Assembly (NCBI RefSeq): GCF_900497805.2
Contig: NW_020954576.1
Coordinates: 73,038,247-73,102,246, forward strand
Reading direction: 5' to 3'
Source: Vombatus ursinus
Lineage: Eukaryota; Chordata; Mammalia; Diprotodontia; Vombatidae
Length of the DNA stretch: 64,000 nucleotides
Shown here: positions 1 through 10,670 of the stretch, one piece after another
Numbering within the stretch: the first letter of the stretch is position 1
Layout of the letters: every line of letters starts with the position of its first letter
Made by a program: the position numbers and the translations under genes
The notes under the pieces: generated by a model
What the model was told of the DNA's origin: nothing
What the model saw: only the letters and a program-made list of their open reading frames with translations
The model's database searches: none

Positions 1-205
1 GTTTCTATCTATAGCATCCCTTCTACCTCTCTATTTTTAAAAAAATTAACAGAAATCAATTTTCTTTCCTTCCTACCCCACTCTATTGGGAAAAAAGAAA
101 AATAAATTTCTTGTAACAAGTATGCATAGTCAAGCAAAACAAACTCCCTTAATAATTATATACATATGTGTGTCTCATTATGCATCTTCCCTTTAGTTAT
201 TTATT
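1..205 (-). mobile_element. LINE (L1-like) 3' end, partial
   Basis: AT-rich sequence including CTTGTAACAAGTATGCATAG followed by AAGCAAAACAAA. In marsupial genomes this motif lies in the reverse complement of an L1-type 3' region. The piece is cut by the window edge. A second, longer relative occurs at about 52.4-53.0 kb, which supports a dispersed family. Family assignment is from memory of the consensus. Confidence 0.4.
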
Positions 206-240
206 TATAAATTTTTCCTAAATAAATTTATAATCAGGAA

Positions 241-700
241 ATTGGGTCAAATATTGACTTCTCCGAGATTTAAAGCACTTTACCACCTGGCCTCTCCCTA
301 TCTTCCTCGCCTTCTTAAATATCACTCTCCTCCACACACTATATGGTCCAACCATATAAGCCTCCTCGCTGTTCCTCTCATAAAAAACCTTTGCATTGGC
401 TGTCTTCCATGCCAGGAATATTCTCCCTCCAAATTTACCCCTTTTAGAATCCTTGGCCTCCTTTAAGACTGAGTTCTAGTGCCACCTACTGCAGGGGGCC
501 TTTCCCAGGCCACCCAACCTCCATCTACTCTGTAGGTATCTAGTACTTATCAATTTATGTTTAGGTTGTCTCCATCATTATAATGTAATGTCCTTAAAAG
601 TAGGCATTGTTTTTGTTTTTCTTTCTGTCCTCAGCACTTAGCACATTGTCTAGCATATAGAGAATATTTAGTAAATGCTTGTTGCTTGATTCATTGATCA
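241..700 (+). mobile_element. L2 LINE 3' end
   Basis: Matches the order of an L2 3' region: CTTTGCATTGGCTGTCTTCC, then GTGCCACCTACTGCAGG, then the terminal block with TTAGCACATTGTCTAGCATA and AGTAAATGCTTGTTG. It is strongly diverged. A 74-codon frame at 242-466 lies inside it and is not a gene. Confidence 0.75.
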
Positions 701-827
701 GTTATTTCACTTCAAAATAGAAGTGAGGCCAGATGGCCCTCTCTAAAGATGCTCAGTGCTTTTCTCCTTCCTATTCACCAAATGAGAAGTGGAATTAATG
801 CAAGGAAATATGACCAATGTATGTAGG

Positions 828-1073
828 AGGCAGCTAGATGGTTCAGTGGTACAGAGTGCTGGGCCTGGAGTCAGGAAGAGTTCAAATCTGGCTTAAGACA
901 CTTACTAGTTGTACGATCTTGAGCAAGTCACTTAACCTCTGTTTGCCTTAATCCAATGGAGTAGGAAATAGTGAACCACTCCAAGTATCTGCCAAGAAAA
1001 ACCCCATAGGACAATATGGACCATGAAATCACAAAGAATCCAACACTACTGAATTATTGAAGAACAACAACCA
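828..1073 (+). mobile_element. MAR1-type SINE
   Basis: Starts AGGCAGCTAGATGGTTCAGT (tRNA-derived head), continues with TTCAAATCTGGC (B-box-like) and CAAGTCACTTAACCTCTG. It ends in a BovB/RTE-like tail with GCCAAGAAAAACCCCATAGG and GAACAACAACCACG. The RTE-like tail sets this class apart from the poly(A)-tailed SINEs in the window. Confidence 0.8.
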
Positions 1074-1590
1074 CGTAGAATCAAAGGACAGAGGGGAAAG
1101 GGAGTGAGAAATAAAGCAGAGGTAAATACGGAGGTCTAAATTCTCAATTTTGCCTTGAGGCTTAGGATTTTTCCTTATTTCAGAAGTCCCATTTTCTATA
1201 ATTGTAAATCTATTGTTCTGTCATAAGATTTGACAGTAATACTTCCTCAGACAATATGGATGTCTTGAAAGGACAAATTAGCCTATTTATTCCTTTGATA
1301 AAGAAATTAGTGACCACACAGACAGGATGAATAAATCATACTAGAGTACTTTAAAATCCCCAGAAGTTCCATTAAAGATATTTGTGCCAGGCGGCTTGGC
1401 AAGAAAAAATACTCTGTTTGGCCTCCTGCATTTTTTGACCTAAACTGCCTGCAAAAGTACTACTTAGTATTTCAGGAAATTCCCATGCAGTTACTCTGGT
1501 TCCAAACACTTTCTCTGCCCACCTTTATAAATACGTTCCCAAAGTGTGCAATGATTTTAATTGCTTATGAGGTAGGCACAGTTTGGTCAG
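1074..1590. other. Unassigned, no feature seen
   Basis: AT-rich sequence with no recognisable repeat, exon or RNA gene. No long open frame. Confidence 0.5.
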
Positions 1591-1650
1591 TAGAAGGGAA
1601 CAAACATTTATTAAGCATCTGCTGTTTGCCAAGGATTCTGAGCTCAGTGA
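1591..1650 (-). mobile_element. L2 fragment, reverse
   Basis: ACAAACATTTATTAAGCATC followed by TGCTGTTTGCCAAGG is the reverse complement of the L2 3' terminus. The match fades after about 60 bases. Confidence 0.5.
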
Positions 1651-1784
1651 AAGTTATTTGGACCAATGATACAAGAACCTACATAGATATCATAGATTCA
1701 GGTGCTTCCCTTGATGTTGGTACCAAGTATTAGAAATTGTCATCAAAGTATTCCATTTCCATTCATTATAGGAATGCTGCTATA

Positions 1785-1945
1785 CCACCACCTGTATGTT
1801 TTACTGGACTGTAAGGTCCTTGAAGGCATGGACCACATCTTACTTCTCTTTTCATCCTCATCTTGCATCTAATGTATCTGGTAGAGATAGCACAACGTTC
1901 TGTATAAAGAAGAAATTTCATATCTGTTTGTTGAATGATAAAAGT
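1785..1945 (+). mobile_element. L2 3' end
   Basis: TGTAAGGTCCTTGAAGGCAT followed by GGACCACATCTTACTT and ending near TTTGTTGAATGATAAA follows the L2 terminal block. Overlapping frames of about 112-115 codons on both strands (1766-2143) have no protein-like features. Confidence 0.65.
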
Positions 1946-2169
1946 AGGCATGAATGTGTGTCTGTTTATGACTATGGCATATACATTCATCAAAAATGGA
2001 TTCCTAGAACTAGGGCTCTTTTGTACCAATTTTTGCAGAAATTCTTCAGTGTGCTTTTTTTTATAGAAGAGGAAAACATCAATGCCCAGATTAGCAAAAT
2101 ACAAAATAAGATGTTAAATAAGGAGAATGGAAGGAAGCAATAAGTTTAAAGGTTAACTTCAGAGAAAAG

Positions 2170-2350
2170 ACTTAAAATTAGGAGAGACCATAAGACATTG
2201 TCTGGGCCAAGCCCATTGTTTGCCAGATGAATAAAAACAAGTCCCAGAGAGGTTGTGGGATTTACCAAAGATCACATAACTAGTAAGTGACAGAAAAGAC
2301 TTTGAATCTGAATCCTCTGATTTTTAATTCAATGCTTTTTTCATTATGCT
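2170..2350 (-). mobile_element. MIR (CORE-SINE), reverse
   Basis: Reverse MIR core: CCCAGAGAGGTTGTGGGATT, CACATAACTAGTAAGTGACA, then a degenerate tRNA-related end with CAATGCTTTTTTCATTATGC. Heavily mutated, as expected for a mammal-wide SINE. Confidence 0.6.
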
Positions 2351-2744
2351 AATCTCACATGGGAAGAGAAAAGGAGAGGGGACAGTTATAGAGAAAGAAG
2401 AGGAAGTGAGCAGATGAAGGCTATGATTATCCAGCAAATGTGTGTGTAAGCATGCAAAATGGCCCCAGATTTTATTTAGTTATCTAAGTTGCTTGAACGA
2501 CACTGAAGGAATGGAATGAACAAATCAATAATTAACTCACATGAGTATATTTACCTTGGAGTCAGAATGGGTTCCTGATGACAGCCTGCTCTATTTCATT
2601 GGTAGCTACAGGATCAGGCATCAGGGCACATCTCCTTGGTTGAAGAGCCCACGGGGTCATCTCTACTAGTTTGTTTGCAAAATTTTCCAGTACAATTTTG
2701 AAGCAGTGTTGCTTGTTTCCAAATCATTGATCATACCTCCTTAA

Positions 2745-3235
2745 GAAAAAGCCAAGCAAGTGAGAGTTTATAACTTGGAGTCAGGGAAGGCCCTAGTTCA
2801 AATCCTGCCTCATATACCTATTAGCTGTAGGACTCTGGACAGGTCACTATTTCCTCATCTGTAAAATGGGTATAATAATATTTCTCAGGGTTGTTGTCAG
2901 GATCAAATGAGATAACATGTACAAAGTGCTTCGGAAGCCTTAATGTTCAGTTGTTTTTCAGTAATGTCTGACTCTGTGACCTCATTTGGGGTTTTCTTGG
3001 CAATGATACTGGAGTGGTTTGCCATCTCCTTCTCCAGCTCATTTTATAGATGATTAACTGAGGCAAACAGGGTTAAGTGATTTGCCCAGGGTCACACAGC
3101 TAGTGTCAGAGGCTACATCTGAACCCAGAAAGAAGAGTCTTCCTGAACCCAGGCCTGCCACTCTATCTACTGTGCCACCTAGCTACCCTGTGGAAATCTT
3201 ACAGTGTTATATAAATGTTAGCTATCATTATTATT
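2745..3235 (+). mobile_element. MIR3 copy split by a MAR1 insertion
   Basis: Left part (to 2940) has TTCAAATCCTGCCTCATATA, TTTCCTCATCTGTAAAATGG and CAAATGAGATAACATG. Right part (3191-3235) resumes with TTATATAAATGTTAGC and an ATT-rich tail. The two parts join into one MIR3 once the intervening reverse MAR1 is removed. GGAAGCCTTA before and GGAAATCTTA after the insertion (8 of 10 identical) look like its TSD. Confidence 0.8.
2942..3190 (-). mobile_element. MAR1-type SINE, reverse, inside MIR3
   Basis: In reverse: RTE-like tail with CTCATTTGGGGTTTTCTTGG, middle with GGGTTAAGTGATTTGCCCAG and CACACAGCTAG, then the tRNA-like head ending CTGTGCCACCTAGCTACC. Near full length, and younger than the MIR3 it interrupts. 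Confidence 0.9.
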
Positions 3236-3324
3236 TATTCATTATTTTGTGATCAAATATGAAAATTTATGTGAAGCTATTTGTGACTATAAGCCATTAT
3301 ATAAATATGTTAGTAATTAGAGTA

Positions 3325-3765
3325 GAGTGAATGAATATTGCTTGTCAGCCCAGGACCTCATTATATCTCACCTGGACTCCTAATAAGTTTCTGTGTATCC
3401 AGTTCCTCCCTTTTCGAATCTATCTTCCACATAGCTGCCCAACTGATTTTGCTCCATGGACATGCACCATATTTTGACTCTTAAAGCCCCATCTGGCTTC
3501 AATTGCCCTTTCTAGGTTTATTTTGTGTTTCCTTCCTTCACGAATTCTCCTTTCTAGCCAAACTGGCCAACTTGCTGCTTCTTCTACATTATGTTCCCTC
3601 TCCTGTTTCAGTGTCTTTGGAGTATCTAGACAGTAATTCCAACTCACAGAATCCCCAGCTTCCTTGAGCTCAACTCAAGAGCCACCTCCTACAGGAAACC
3701 TATCCTGATTCTCCCAGCTGTTAATGCCCCCACCCTTTGCCCCCAGAAATTACTTTCTATGTAAG
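3325..3765 (+). mobile_element. L2 3' region, degenerate
   Basis: Follows the L2 order: a block equivalent to the coding end (ACTCTTAAAGCCCCATCTGG), AGAGCCACCTCCTACAGG, then a degenerate run with CCCCAGAAATTAC. A 75-codon reverse frame at 3420-3647 is a shadow. Confidence 0.6.
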
Positions 3766-3822
3766 ATATAGATGAACTATTATAATAATCATATATGCAT
3801 ATATGTGTAGAGTATAAATATA

Positions 3823-4771
3823 TAGTCAATCCTCAATATTTGCACATTTAACTTCCCAACTTCAAGCAGTTGCATGATGTTTTTTTTAGGAATCTCATTT
3901 TCACTTCACATTGGCAACCACATACATTTGTGACTATGTGAAGTAGAGAAAAAATGAGAGGCATGACGTATAGTGTTTGTGGAGCAGCTAGTATCCTACT
4001 AGATGCTTCACTGATCTTGTTCACCCTACTGTTGTATACCCTACTGTTCACCATCCATTGCATATTTTCATTGTTTGCCTTTAAAAATCAAGTTTTGTGC
4101 TGCAGTTATGCCCCCAAAGCATAGTGCAAATGCTTTGGGCTCTAAGGTGATGTTGAGACCTTGCCAGTCTCAGTGTCTTCCAAGAGCAGGGACTAAAATC
4201 CCAGCAACCTCTTCCATAGTTTTCAGAGGGTGGCCAAGGTAGAAAGGTTTACAGCAGTAGAATATACAGAACAACATTCTCTCACCACCATCTGACACAG
4301 TGGAAGGTAAAATTGAGGTTAAAAATGTTTTAGTTTTGAGGATTTTATTTGCTGTACAGTATTTATGGTACTGCAGATTTCACATGTAATGAAAAGTGAA
4401 CATTGAAATAAATTTTTAAAAATTGAGATGTTAGCACAAAAGGTCACAAAATTCTAGGGAATCACTAAAGAGAATAAATGTTTTGCATGTTACCAATTTT
4501 AATTTGTGTACTGCATTTAATAGGTTATTTCATTTCATTTACTATGTTAAGAAAGTATAAATGATCAGAACTCATGTTTTGTTATAAGAACTGTATTCAG
4601 AAAAAAGGTACTTTGAGCAATCTCTGGTGAAAAGTGTAGTTTTTGGTGGTCACAGGAACCTGATCCCTTTTTTCTCAAAGGTTCAATGTGTCAACATCCT
4701 CCTTTTTTTTTTTTTACTTTTGTGCTGTTTTCTAGGAACATTACCCCTGTGAAAGTTGAGGATTGACTTTA
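3823..4771 (+). mobile_element. Tigger-like (TcMar) DNA transposon, internally deleted
   Basis: Inverted ends: GTCAATCCTCAA just after a TA at 3823-3824, and TTGAGGATTGAC at about 4756-4767 just before TTTA, as expected for a TA-target TcMar element. At 4108 a short frame starts MPPKHSANAL, which resembles the N-terminus of Tigger/pogo transposases; it ends after about 45 codons with no DDE core. At about 0.95 kb it is far shorter than a full Tigger (about 2.4 kb), so it is non-autonomous. Family call is inference from TIR form and the MPPK start. Confidence 0.7.
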
Positions 4772-4775
4772 CACC

Positions 4776-4830
4776 AGATTTAGAATCAGGAAGACCTCAG
4801 TTCAAATTCAGCCCCAGATACACACAAATG
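4776..4830 (+). mobile_element. SINE fragment (tRNA-related part)
   Basis: AGAATCAGGAAGACCTCAG then TTCAAATTCAGCCCCAGATA matches the B-box region of the local tRNA-derived SINEs, with both ends missing. Confidence 0.45.
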
Positions 4831-4955
4831 TATGTGTATATATGATATATGTGTGTATGTGGTATTTATACATACATTTACATATAATTATAAATTATAT
4901 ATACATTTATATATAACATATATAGATACTATATATGCATATACACATACTTCTC
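4831..4955. repeat. AT-rich TATATACATA-type microsatellite
   Basis: Imperfect alternation of TATA, CATA and TGTA units. Low complexity. Confidence 0.8.
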
Positions 4956-4964
4956 TGTGTATAT

Positions 4965-5095
4965 GATAAAATGCCTCAATAAAATGTGAGGACTTTGAGG
5001 ACATAAACTATTCCATATTTGTCTTTTTATCTCCAGTACCTAGCATAAAACCTGGCACATAGTAGGTGCTTAAGAAATCCCTCTTGAACTGACTT
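4965..5095 (+). mobile_element. L2 3' end
   Basis: GAGGACTTTGAGGACATAAA, then CCAGTACCTAGCATAAAACC and TGGCACATAGTAGGTGCTTA. This is the diagnostic L2 terminal block. Confidence 0.8.
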
Positions 5096-5389
5096 ATCAA
5101 AATGATATAGCATGCACCACACAGACACAAAATAGAGTAGAAAACCTGTTGTGTCATCCCTAATCAATTAGAAAGAGAAATGGTGATTATAAAGAACCAG
5201 TATGGCTTCATCAAGAACAGGTCAGGCTAGACTGATCCCTTTTCCCATTTTTGACAGGATTGATAAGCTAGTAGATGAGGGGAATGCTATGATCAAAATT
5301 CCATTCCCATCATCTCACCAAATCCCAAAGATTCACCGTCTCATAGTAGAATTAATATTATCACTTGTACTTTGAGTTCATAAGATCAC

Positions 5390-5725
5390 AGACTTAGAAC
5401 TTGAAGACTATCTAGTACCATTCTGAGGCAGGTATGTGGGGCAGTGGATAAAGCACTAGACCAGCAGTCAGGATTACCTGAATTCAAATTTGGCCCTGGA
5501 AAATTCATTTAACCTCCATCTACATCAGTTTCCTTATCTCTAAAATGAGGATAATAATAATACTTTCCTCCCATAGTTGCTGTAAGAATAAAATGACATT
5601 TGTAAGGCACTTTGTAAAACTTTAAAGTGCTATATAAATGCTACTATTATTGTTATTTTATACTTAACTAAACTGAGGCCCAGAGAGGTTAAATGTCTTG
5701 TGCATGGTTATAAGTAAACACCTGA
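5390..5725 (-). mobile_element. MIR-like CORE-SINE, reverse, split by MIR3
   Basis: Left end (about 5390-5430) reads AGAACTTGAAGACTATCTAG. Right end (5673-5725) reads AACTGAGGCCCAGAGAGGTT. These are adjacent in the CORE-SINE consensus, and a forward MIR3 sits between them. Confidence 0.5.
5430..5672 (+). mobile_element. MIR3 (marsupial form)
   Basis: GTGGGGCAGTGGATAAAGCA head, GTTTCCTTATCTCTAAAATG core, and the end CTTTAAAGTGCTATATAAAT followed by ATTATTGTTATT. Nearly complete. Confidence 0.8.
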
Positions 5726-6170
5726 ATATTGTTACTGAGCAGCTTTGTGTCTGGGAATTTGGGGCACTATTTCCATCATTCTAGTTCTTTTTAAGGTCAA
5801 CATCCTGTATTCCATGTCTCATTTGCAGATTTAACTCATCTTTCTTCTCCTTTCCTTCAAAATTTATTTAGAATCTTTTTTATTAGATCAGTGAGTCCCT
5901 TCAGATACATTCTTCTCAGTCCAGTATAAGGCATAGTGTTGGGAAATAGACTAGTCTCATGTGCTAACCTTGTAAATCTGTACTGGCATAAAGATGTAAA
6001 TGATCTCCTCATCAGATTTGCAGATGACACAAAACTAGAAAAGAAGGCTAACATAGTGTATGACAGAGTCAGGATCCCCAACGGATCTTGACAGGCTAGA
6101 CATTTGATCTAATAATATGAAATTCAACAAGAATAAATGCAAAGTCTTGCATTTGCATATAAAAAGATAA

Positions 6171-8041
6171 ACTTCATAATTTTATTTTTTGAAAAAAAAA
6201 TTGCAAAGACAGCTCTAATATCCCTACTCTAATAAGTAGAGTTTGTTTCCTGAAAATAAAAACAGCAAGAATTTTTTCAGGGTTTCTCTTCATAAAGGAT
6301 CCTCAAATTTATCCTTGGCCTAAGAAATCCAATCCTTCTCTGGATTTAGGGGGGAGTATGGGCCAGAATTGTGTAAGATTGGAAGAGTTAACAAGGTTGT
6401 AACCTGCACTGTTGTATAGAGAAAAACATGGATCTACCAAAATACCAAAGTCATTGACTGGGATGAAGAGATGAAAACATCACCTGCTATTCAAAGTCAT
6501 TGGTTTTTTTCCCACTCAAAACTTCAACATCTCTATTGACACTTTCCAGGTTTCTTCTGTCATTCACTCCCACATGAATAAACAGAAGTGGGAAGCTATC
6601 AGCGGGATTGATGAGTCTTGGCAGGCAAGCACTCTATCCAATCTTAATTAAATTTTAATCACATTTCAAATATTTATTGATGGTTTACAGAGTCTAGTTT
6701 GCTGCTATGTTCTACCCTATAGGGGGCTGCATTTCAGGGTGAGAATCACTTATCATTGACATGAATCACAGGAGAATCTTTTAATGCAAAGAACCCCCAC
6801 AGAAGTCTCAGATAACAACTGTGCCCTCATGCTTGTCAATGCTCTTTGAGGTTGAGGGAAAAATTCCAGGAATTTGTTACAACTGGAGTTGTCTTTACGT
6901 GATTTTCTGTTATATATGAGTTTGAGTTTGTTAAAAGATAATGCTATTCTATTTCCTTCTAAAACTATGTGTAATGGTGCTTCTCTGACCCCCACTTCCT
7001 GAAGGTCAGATGTGTTACATTTTACCCTTTCCACAATACTTCCACAGAGTAGCCCTAAAGGATGAGAGGGGATGTTTTTCCTCTCTGCTATTGGCTCAAG
7101 CCCTTACTAGATGTTTTTCCCCAATTTTAGGGGTCTAAGCACACTTGTTCTATTGAATTACTTAACAACCAGATTAGCTTTTGCAGAGGGATGTTTACTT
7201 CAAAGGTATAATGAGAATAAATGTATAAATGTTTTCCCCCAATCCTCTGGTGGCATAATCCCCACCTATAGCACTTTGTTCTCTGGGGAGGGGAACAGGA
7301 TTAGGTTCACATTTTCATTCAGTTCTTACATAGCATTAGTCCCATTAAGTTCAAAGTCCAAAGATGGGAGGGGTTTCCTGGGCCCAGGGTGCTGGGACCC
7401 TGACTTATTAGGGTTTCCTTAATGGGCTGGAATCATCTGGCCTGGAATCCTGGATTCCAAATTCCCCATGGCTCAAGCTCCTGAAGAACTCTACTCTCCA
7501 TACCTAGAACTGAAAAGGACAAAAGAAACAAGACCAACATTTCAAACCTCTTTCTCTTGGAGTCACAGGGAAGAAAAGGTGGCCTTCTGGACTTTCCTCT
7601 CAGCTTAGTGCCCCTGCCCTAGGGGAATACAACCTTCACCCCCGATGCTACTAGAAAGAGAAAGAGAGCTACTGTGGCTTAGTCAGACAAATTTCAATAT
7701 GGAGCAAGTTCTAGCTACACAACTTGGAAAGAAGCTACTCCTACCCATGTGGTAGGCAATACAAGATGTCTTCTCTCAGGCACATATCCATGGTAACTCC
7801 CACATGGATACCTCCATTTTAGTTGGAAGGGACTTGGGCCAAAACCCCATTATAAATTTATATGATTGTAATTTTGGTAAAACACCACCTAAGAAATAGT
7901 GAATCTGTCATTCCAACAGCTAGATATATCATAGGCATTGATAATTGGTGCAGAATATATATTTTTTTCTACTCAAAAGTATTTTCTTTTCTGTTACAAA
8001 CTTTGAATAAAGTATAAGTTTTATCTAGTAGTATTGTCTCA
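6171..8041. other. Unassigned 1.9-kb stretch
   Basis: No repeat family, exon or RNA gene recognised. Part of it (about 7040-7800) is less AT-rich than the surroundings and carries a 103-codon forward frame at 7111-7422 with no conserved motif, signal peptide or low-complexity feature that would suggest a protein. It could be unique sequence or a repeat family I do not recall. Confidence 0.5.
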
Positions 8042-8302
8042 AGGAAGCAAGGTGGCACAGAGGATAGGGCACTGAATTTTGAGTCTAGGAGTCTTCAATT
8101 CAAAACCTACCTCAGACACTTGCTGGCCTTATGACCCTGGGCAAGTCACTTAAACTCTATGCACCTCAGTCTTCACTTCCAAAAAATGGAAGTAATAATA
8201 GTGCATACCTCCCAGAGTTGTGAGAATAAAATGAGATAATATTTGTAAACTGCTCTGCAAACCTTAAAGCACTATATAAATGCTAACTATTATTGTTAAT
8301 AA
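8042..8302 (+). mobile_element. MIR3 (marsupial form), near full length
   Basis: AGCAAGGTGGCACAGAGGAT head, GGGCAAGTCACTTAAACTCT, AAATGAGATAATATTTGTAA, and the terminal CACTATATAAATGCTAAC plus TATTATTGTTAAT. Confidence 0.85.
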
Positions 8303-8689
8303 CAGTTTAACTATTTACACAATGTTTTAAAGCAATGATGTGCAATGCCATCTAATATTTAAAGAAATACAATACAAAGATTCAATTAGGCACTTTTCAC
8401 ACTACCTTGTCATTTTTCCCAACTACTGATTAATACAGCATACTCTGGTTTTCTCCAGGTTTGAATAGATACATTATTACCTAAACTTGAATATAGAATC
8501 TGCTTAGAATTTGTCTGTGATTCTGGCATATTTCAGAGTAGATTTTTATCCAAATTCTTTGCAGAGAGTTTTTGCCTAGGCTTTGATCTCTCTCTATTTG
8601 GAAAGACCTTTAGCTATCTGCCTAATCAAACAGAAGATATGATTTTACCTCCTTGAATCTGTTCCCTGATATCCAACATAATGCTGGTA

Positions 8690-9415
8690 CCCTTGATGAG
8701 GCCATCATCATTTCTTGCCTAGTAGCCTTCTGGCTTTTTCCCTGCCTTCTATTTTTTCTCTCCTCCAATCCATTCTTCAAAAGGGTCCCAAAATATTCTT
8801 ATTAATGTATTCATTTGACCATATCGTTCTCCCACACAGAAACTTTGAGTGATTCCCGATTGCCTAAAGGATAAAATGCAAATTCCCACATCTGATATTT
8901 AAGGCCCTGAATCATTAACTGCCATATTAAAAGCCTTATTTTATATCACTTTCTTTCATGAACTTACTGCTCTGACCAAACTGTACTATTTGCTTTTCCC
9001 TGAATTAGACCTGCTATCCCTTGTTTTTGTGCACTCAAAGAGAAAGTCACTCATCCATGCCCGGTACATATATCCTCCTTATCTCTGTCAAACTCATTCT
9101 CTTCTTTTAAGGTTTAGCTAATGTGTTATTTTCTTCATAAAACTTTTCATGATACCCCAAATTGGAAGGTTTTTCCTTTAATTTTCCTATTTTATCTATA
9201 TTTAATCCTTTTATTTTTCTCCAATCGCTGTCTATCTTGCATTATACTTATCTGTCCTCACAACGCCCTTCCTCTAACACATGAACACTTTCCCAAGTAG
9301 ATTCTAAATTCCTTGAGGACGGAGAATATACTTTTCATTTTTGTAATTTCAAAACCTAGGACAGGTCCTAGGCACCTAACTAATACTATTGGATTGAATT
9401 GAAAGAACTCTCAAT
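8690..9415 (+). mobile_element. L2 LINE 3' region, about 0.7 kb
   Basis: Long collinear match to the end of L2. It includes the ORF2 tail equivalents TTTGACCATATCGTTCTCCC and AAGGCCCTGAATCATTAACT, the CTTCATAAAACTTTTCATGA block and the terminus CCTTGAGGACGGAGAATATA. It is old, with many small gaps. Confidence 0.75.
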
Positions 9416-9949
9416 GCTCCTTTTGATTTCCTAGCACTTTTCTCTGACCTGATGATAAATCAGAAAGAGAAAGAACATATGTCTAGGCATGAGGTCTGTG
9501 GTTTGCATAAAAACTTTGTGACTGAATTTTTCCAGTCAGTATTTTTCTGGCATATAGTTTCCAAGTTGCTCCAGGTTATACCCTCCCTCCCATCAGAGAG
9601 CTAGTTGCTAAGTATTTACTAATTATTTCCTTTCAAAGACAATGCTTACCTTTTCTCACTAAACAATTTCCCAAGGAACTCTGTTGCTTTTTTCAGAGTG
9701 GCATCTGATTTGCCTTTCTGTTAAAGTCACTCAATGTTACTAAAATCAAAGTTTATGACAGAACAAAAAAATTCAAAATAGATTTAAACATTTTTTTTAA
9801 ATAATAGTGCTCTAAAACAAAGAAAATTATTTACTAGTCTTCTTTTAGAAGGTATAGTACTTAGGAAATAAAAATAGATACATAGATATCTTCAGGTTCT
9901 GGAATATAATATAGTGAAAGGCCTTAGAAATTGGATTAATTTTTATATG
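9416..9949. other. Unassigned, no feature seen
   Basis: AT-rich. No repeat or gene recognised. Confidence 0.5.
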
Positions 9950-10130
9950 TCATTCATTCAACAGATCTTTATTAAGTGCTTACTACATACATGGTACTGT
10001 GCCATGCTCATTCATCATGGAAAGAAGAATAAGGGAGCTATGGTCCCTGCACTCAAAAAATTTAGTCTAGTTGGGAAGATGAAACATGGATACAGAGAGC
10101 TCCACTATAAAGCAGAGGCAGTGGAATATG
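9950..10130 (-). mobile_element. L2 3' end, reverse
   Basis: TCTTTATTAAGTGCTTACTA, GGTACTGTGCCATGCTCA and GAGCTATGGTCCCTGCACTC form the L2 terminus on the reverse strand. A 108-codon forward frame (9914-10240) crosses it and is not a gene. Confidence 0.65.
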
Positions 10131-10670
10131 AGAATAATTCTCTTTGGCAAGTTGGAACGAGATGGAAAATTGAGCTCAAAACATTAAACAAATCCATAAT
10201 TGTCATCCAGGATCAATTGACAATGCCCTTCTTACTTTAAAACCAACAGTGAATGTGGGAGAAGAATGCAGCAGCAGCCTAAGCTGTGGTGTCTCATTAA
10301 GCTGTATTTGCATTTCAAAAATCAACACCTAAGGCCATATTCAAATTATTCAGCTATAGGTTACAATAGTAAGTATGAACTTTGATAGCTAATTTTACAA
10401 CACAATTTCTGTATGAGACCATTGACAGGCAAAGCTCAGCTCATAATTAATTAATTTTTCTTTTAAAAATGATGAAAGAACTGTAGGATAACATGCTATA
10501 GAGTGTTCTAATGGGAACTAAAAAAAAATATTTGAGCTTACGATTAAACACAATGATGGGGAGGGAAGAATCTGGGATAGAATTTATGTGGCTGTCTTTA
10601 AAAATGACTCCTAAATAATTTCTTTCCTAGTTTGAAACAAATATTGCCTGTTTCAGCACTGTTAAATAGA
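10131..10670. other. Unassigned, no feature seen
   Basis: AT-rich. No repeat or gene recognised. Confidence 0.5.

Larger units (their letters stand above)
5110..6170 (+). mobile_element. L3/CR1 LINE, interrupted
   Basis: Two collinear pieces. About 5165-5300 has AACCAGTATGGCTTCATCAA and TTGACAGGATTGATAAGC. About 5990-6170 has CAGATTTGCAGATGACACAA, GATCTTGACAGGCTAGACAT and ATGAAATTCAACAAGAATAA. The second piece equals the reverse transcriptase D-D region reading FADDTK-like in L3/CR1. Other repeats lie between them. Confidence 0.6.
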
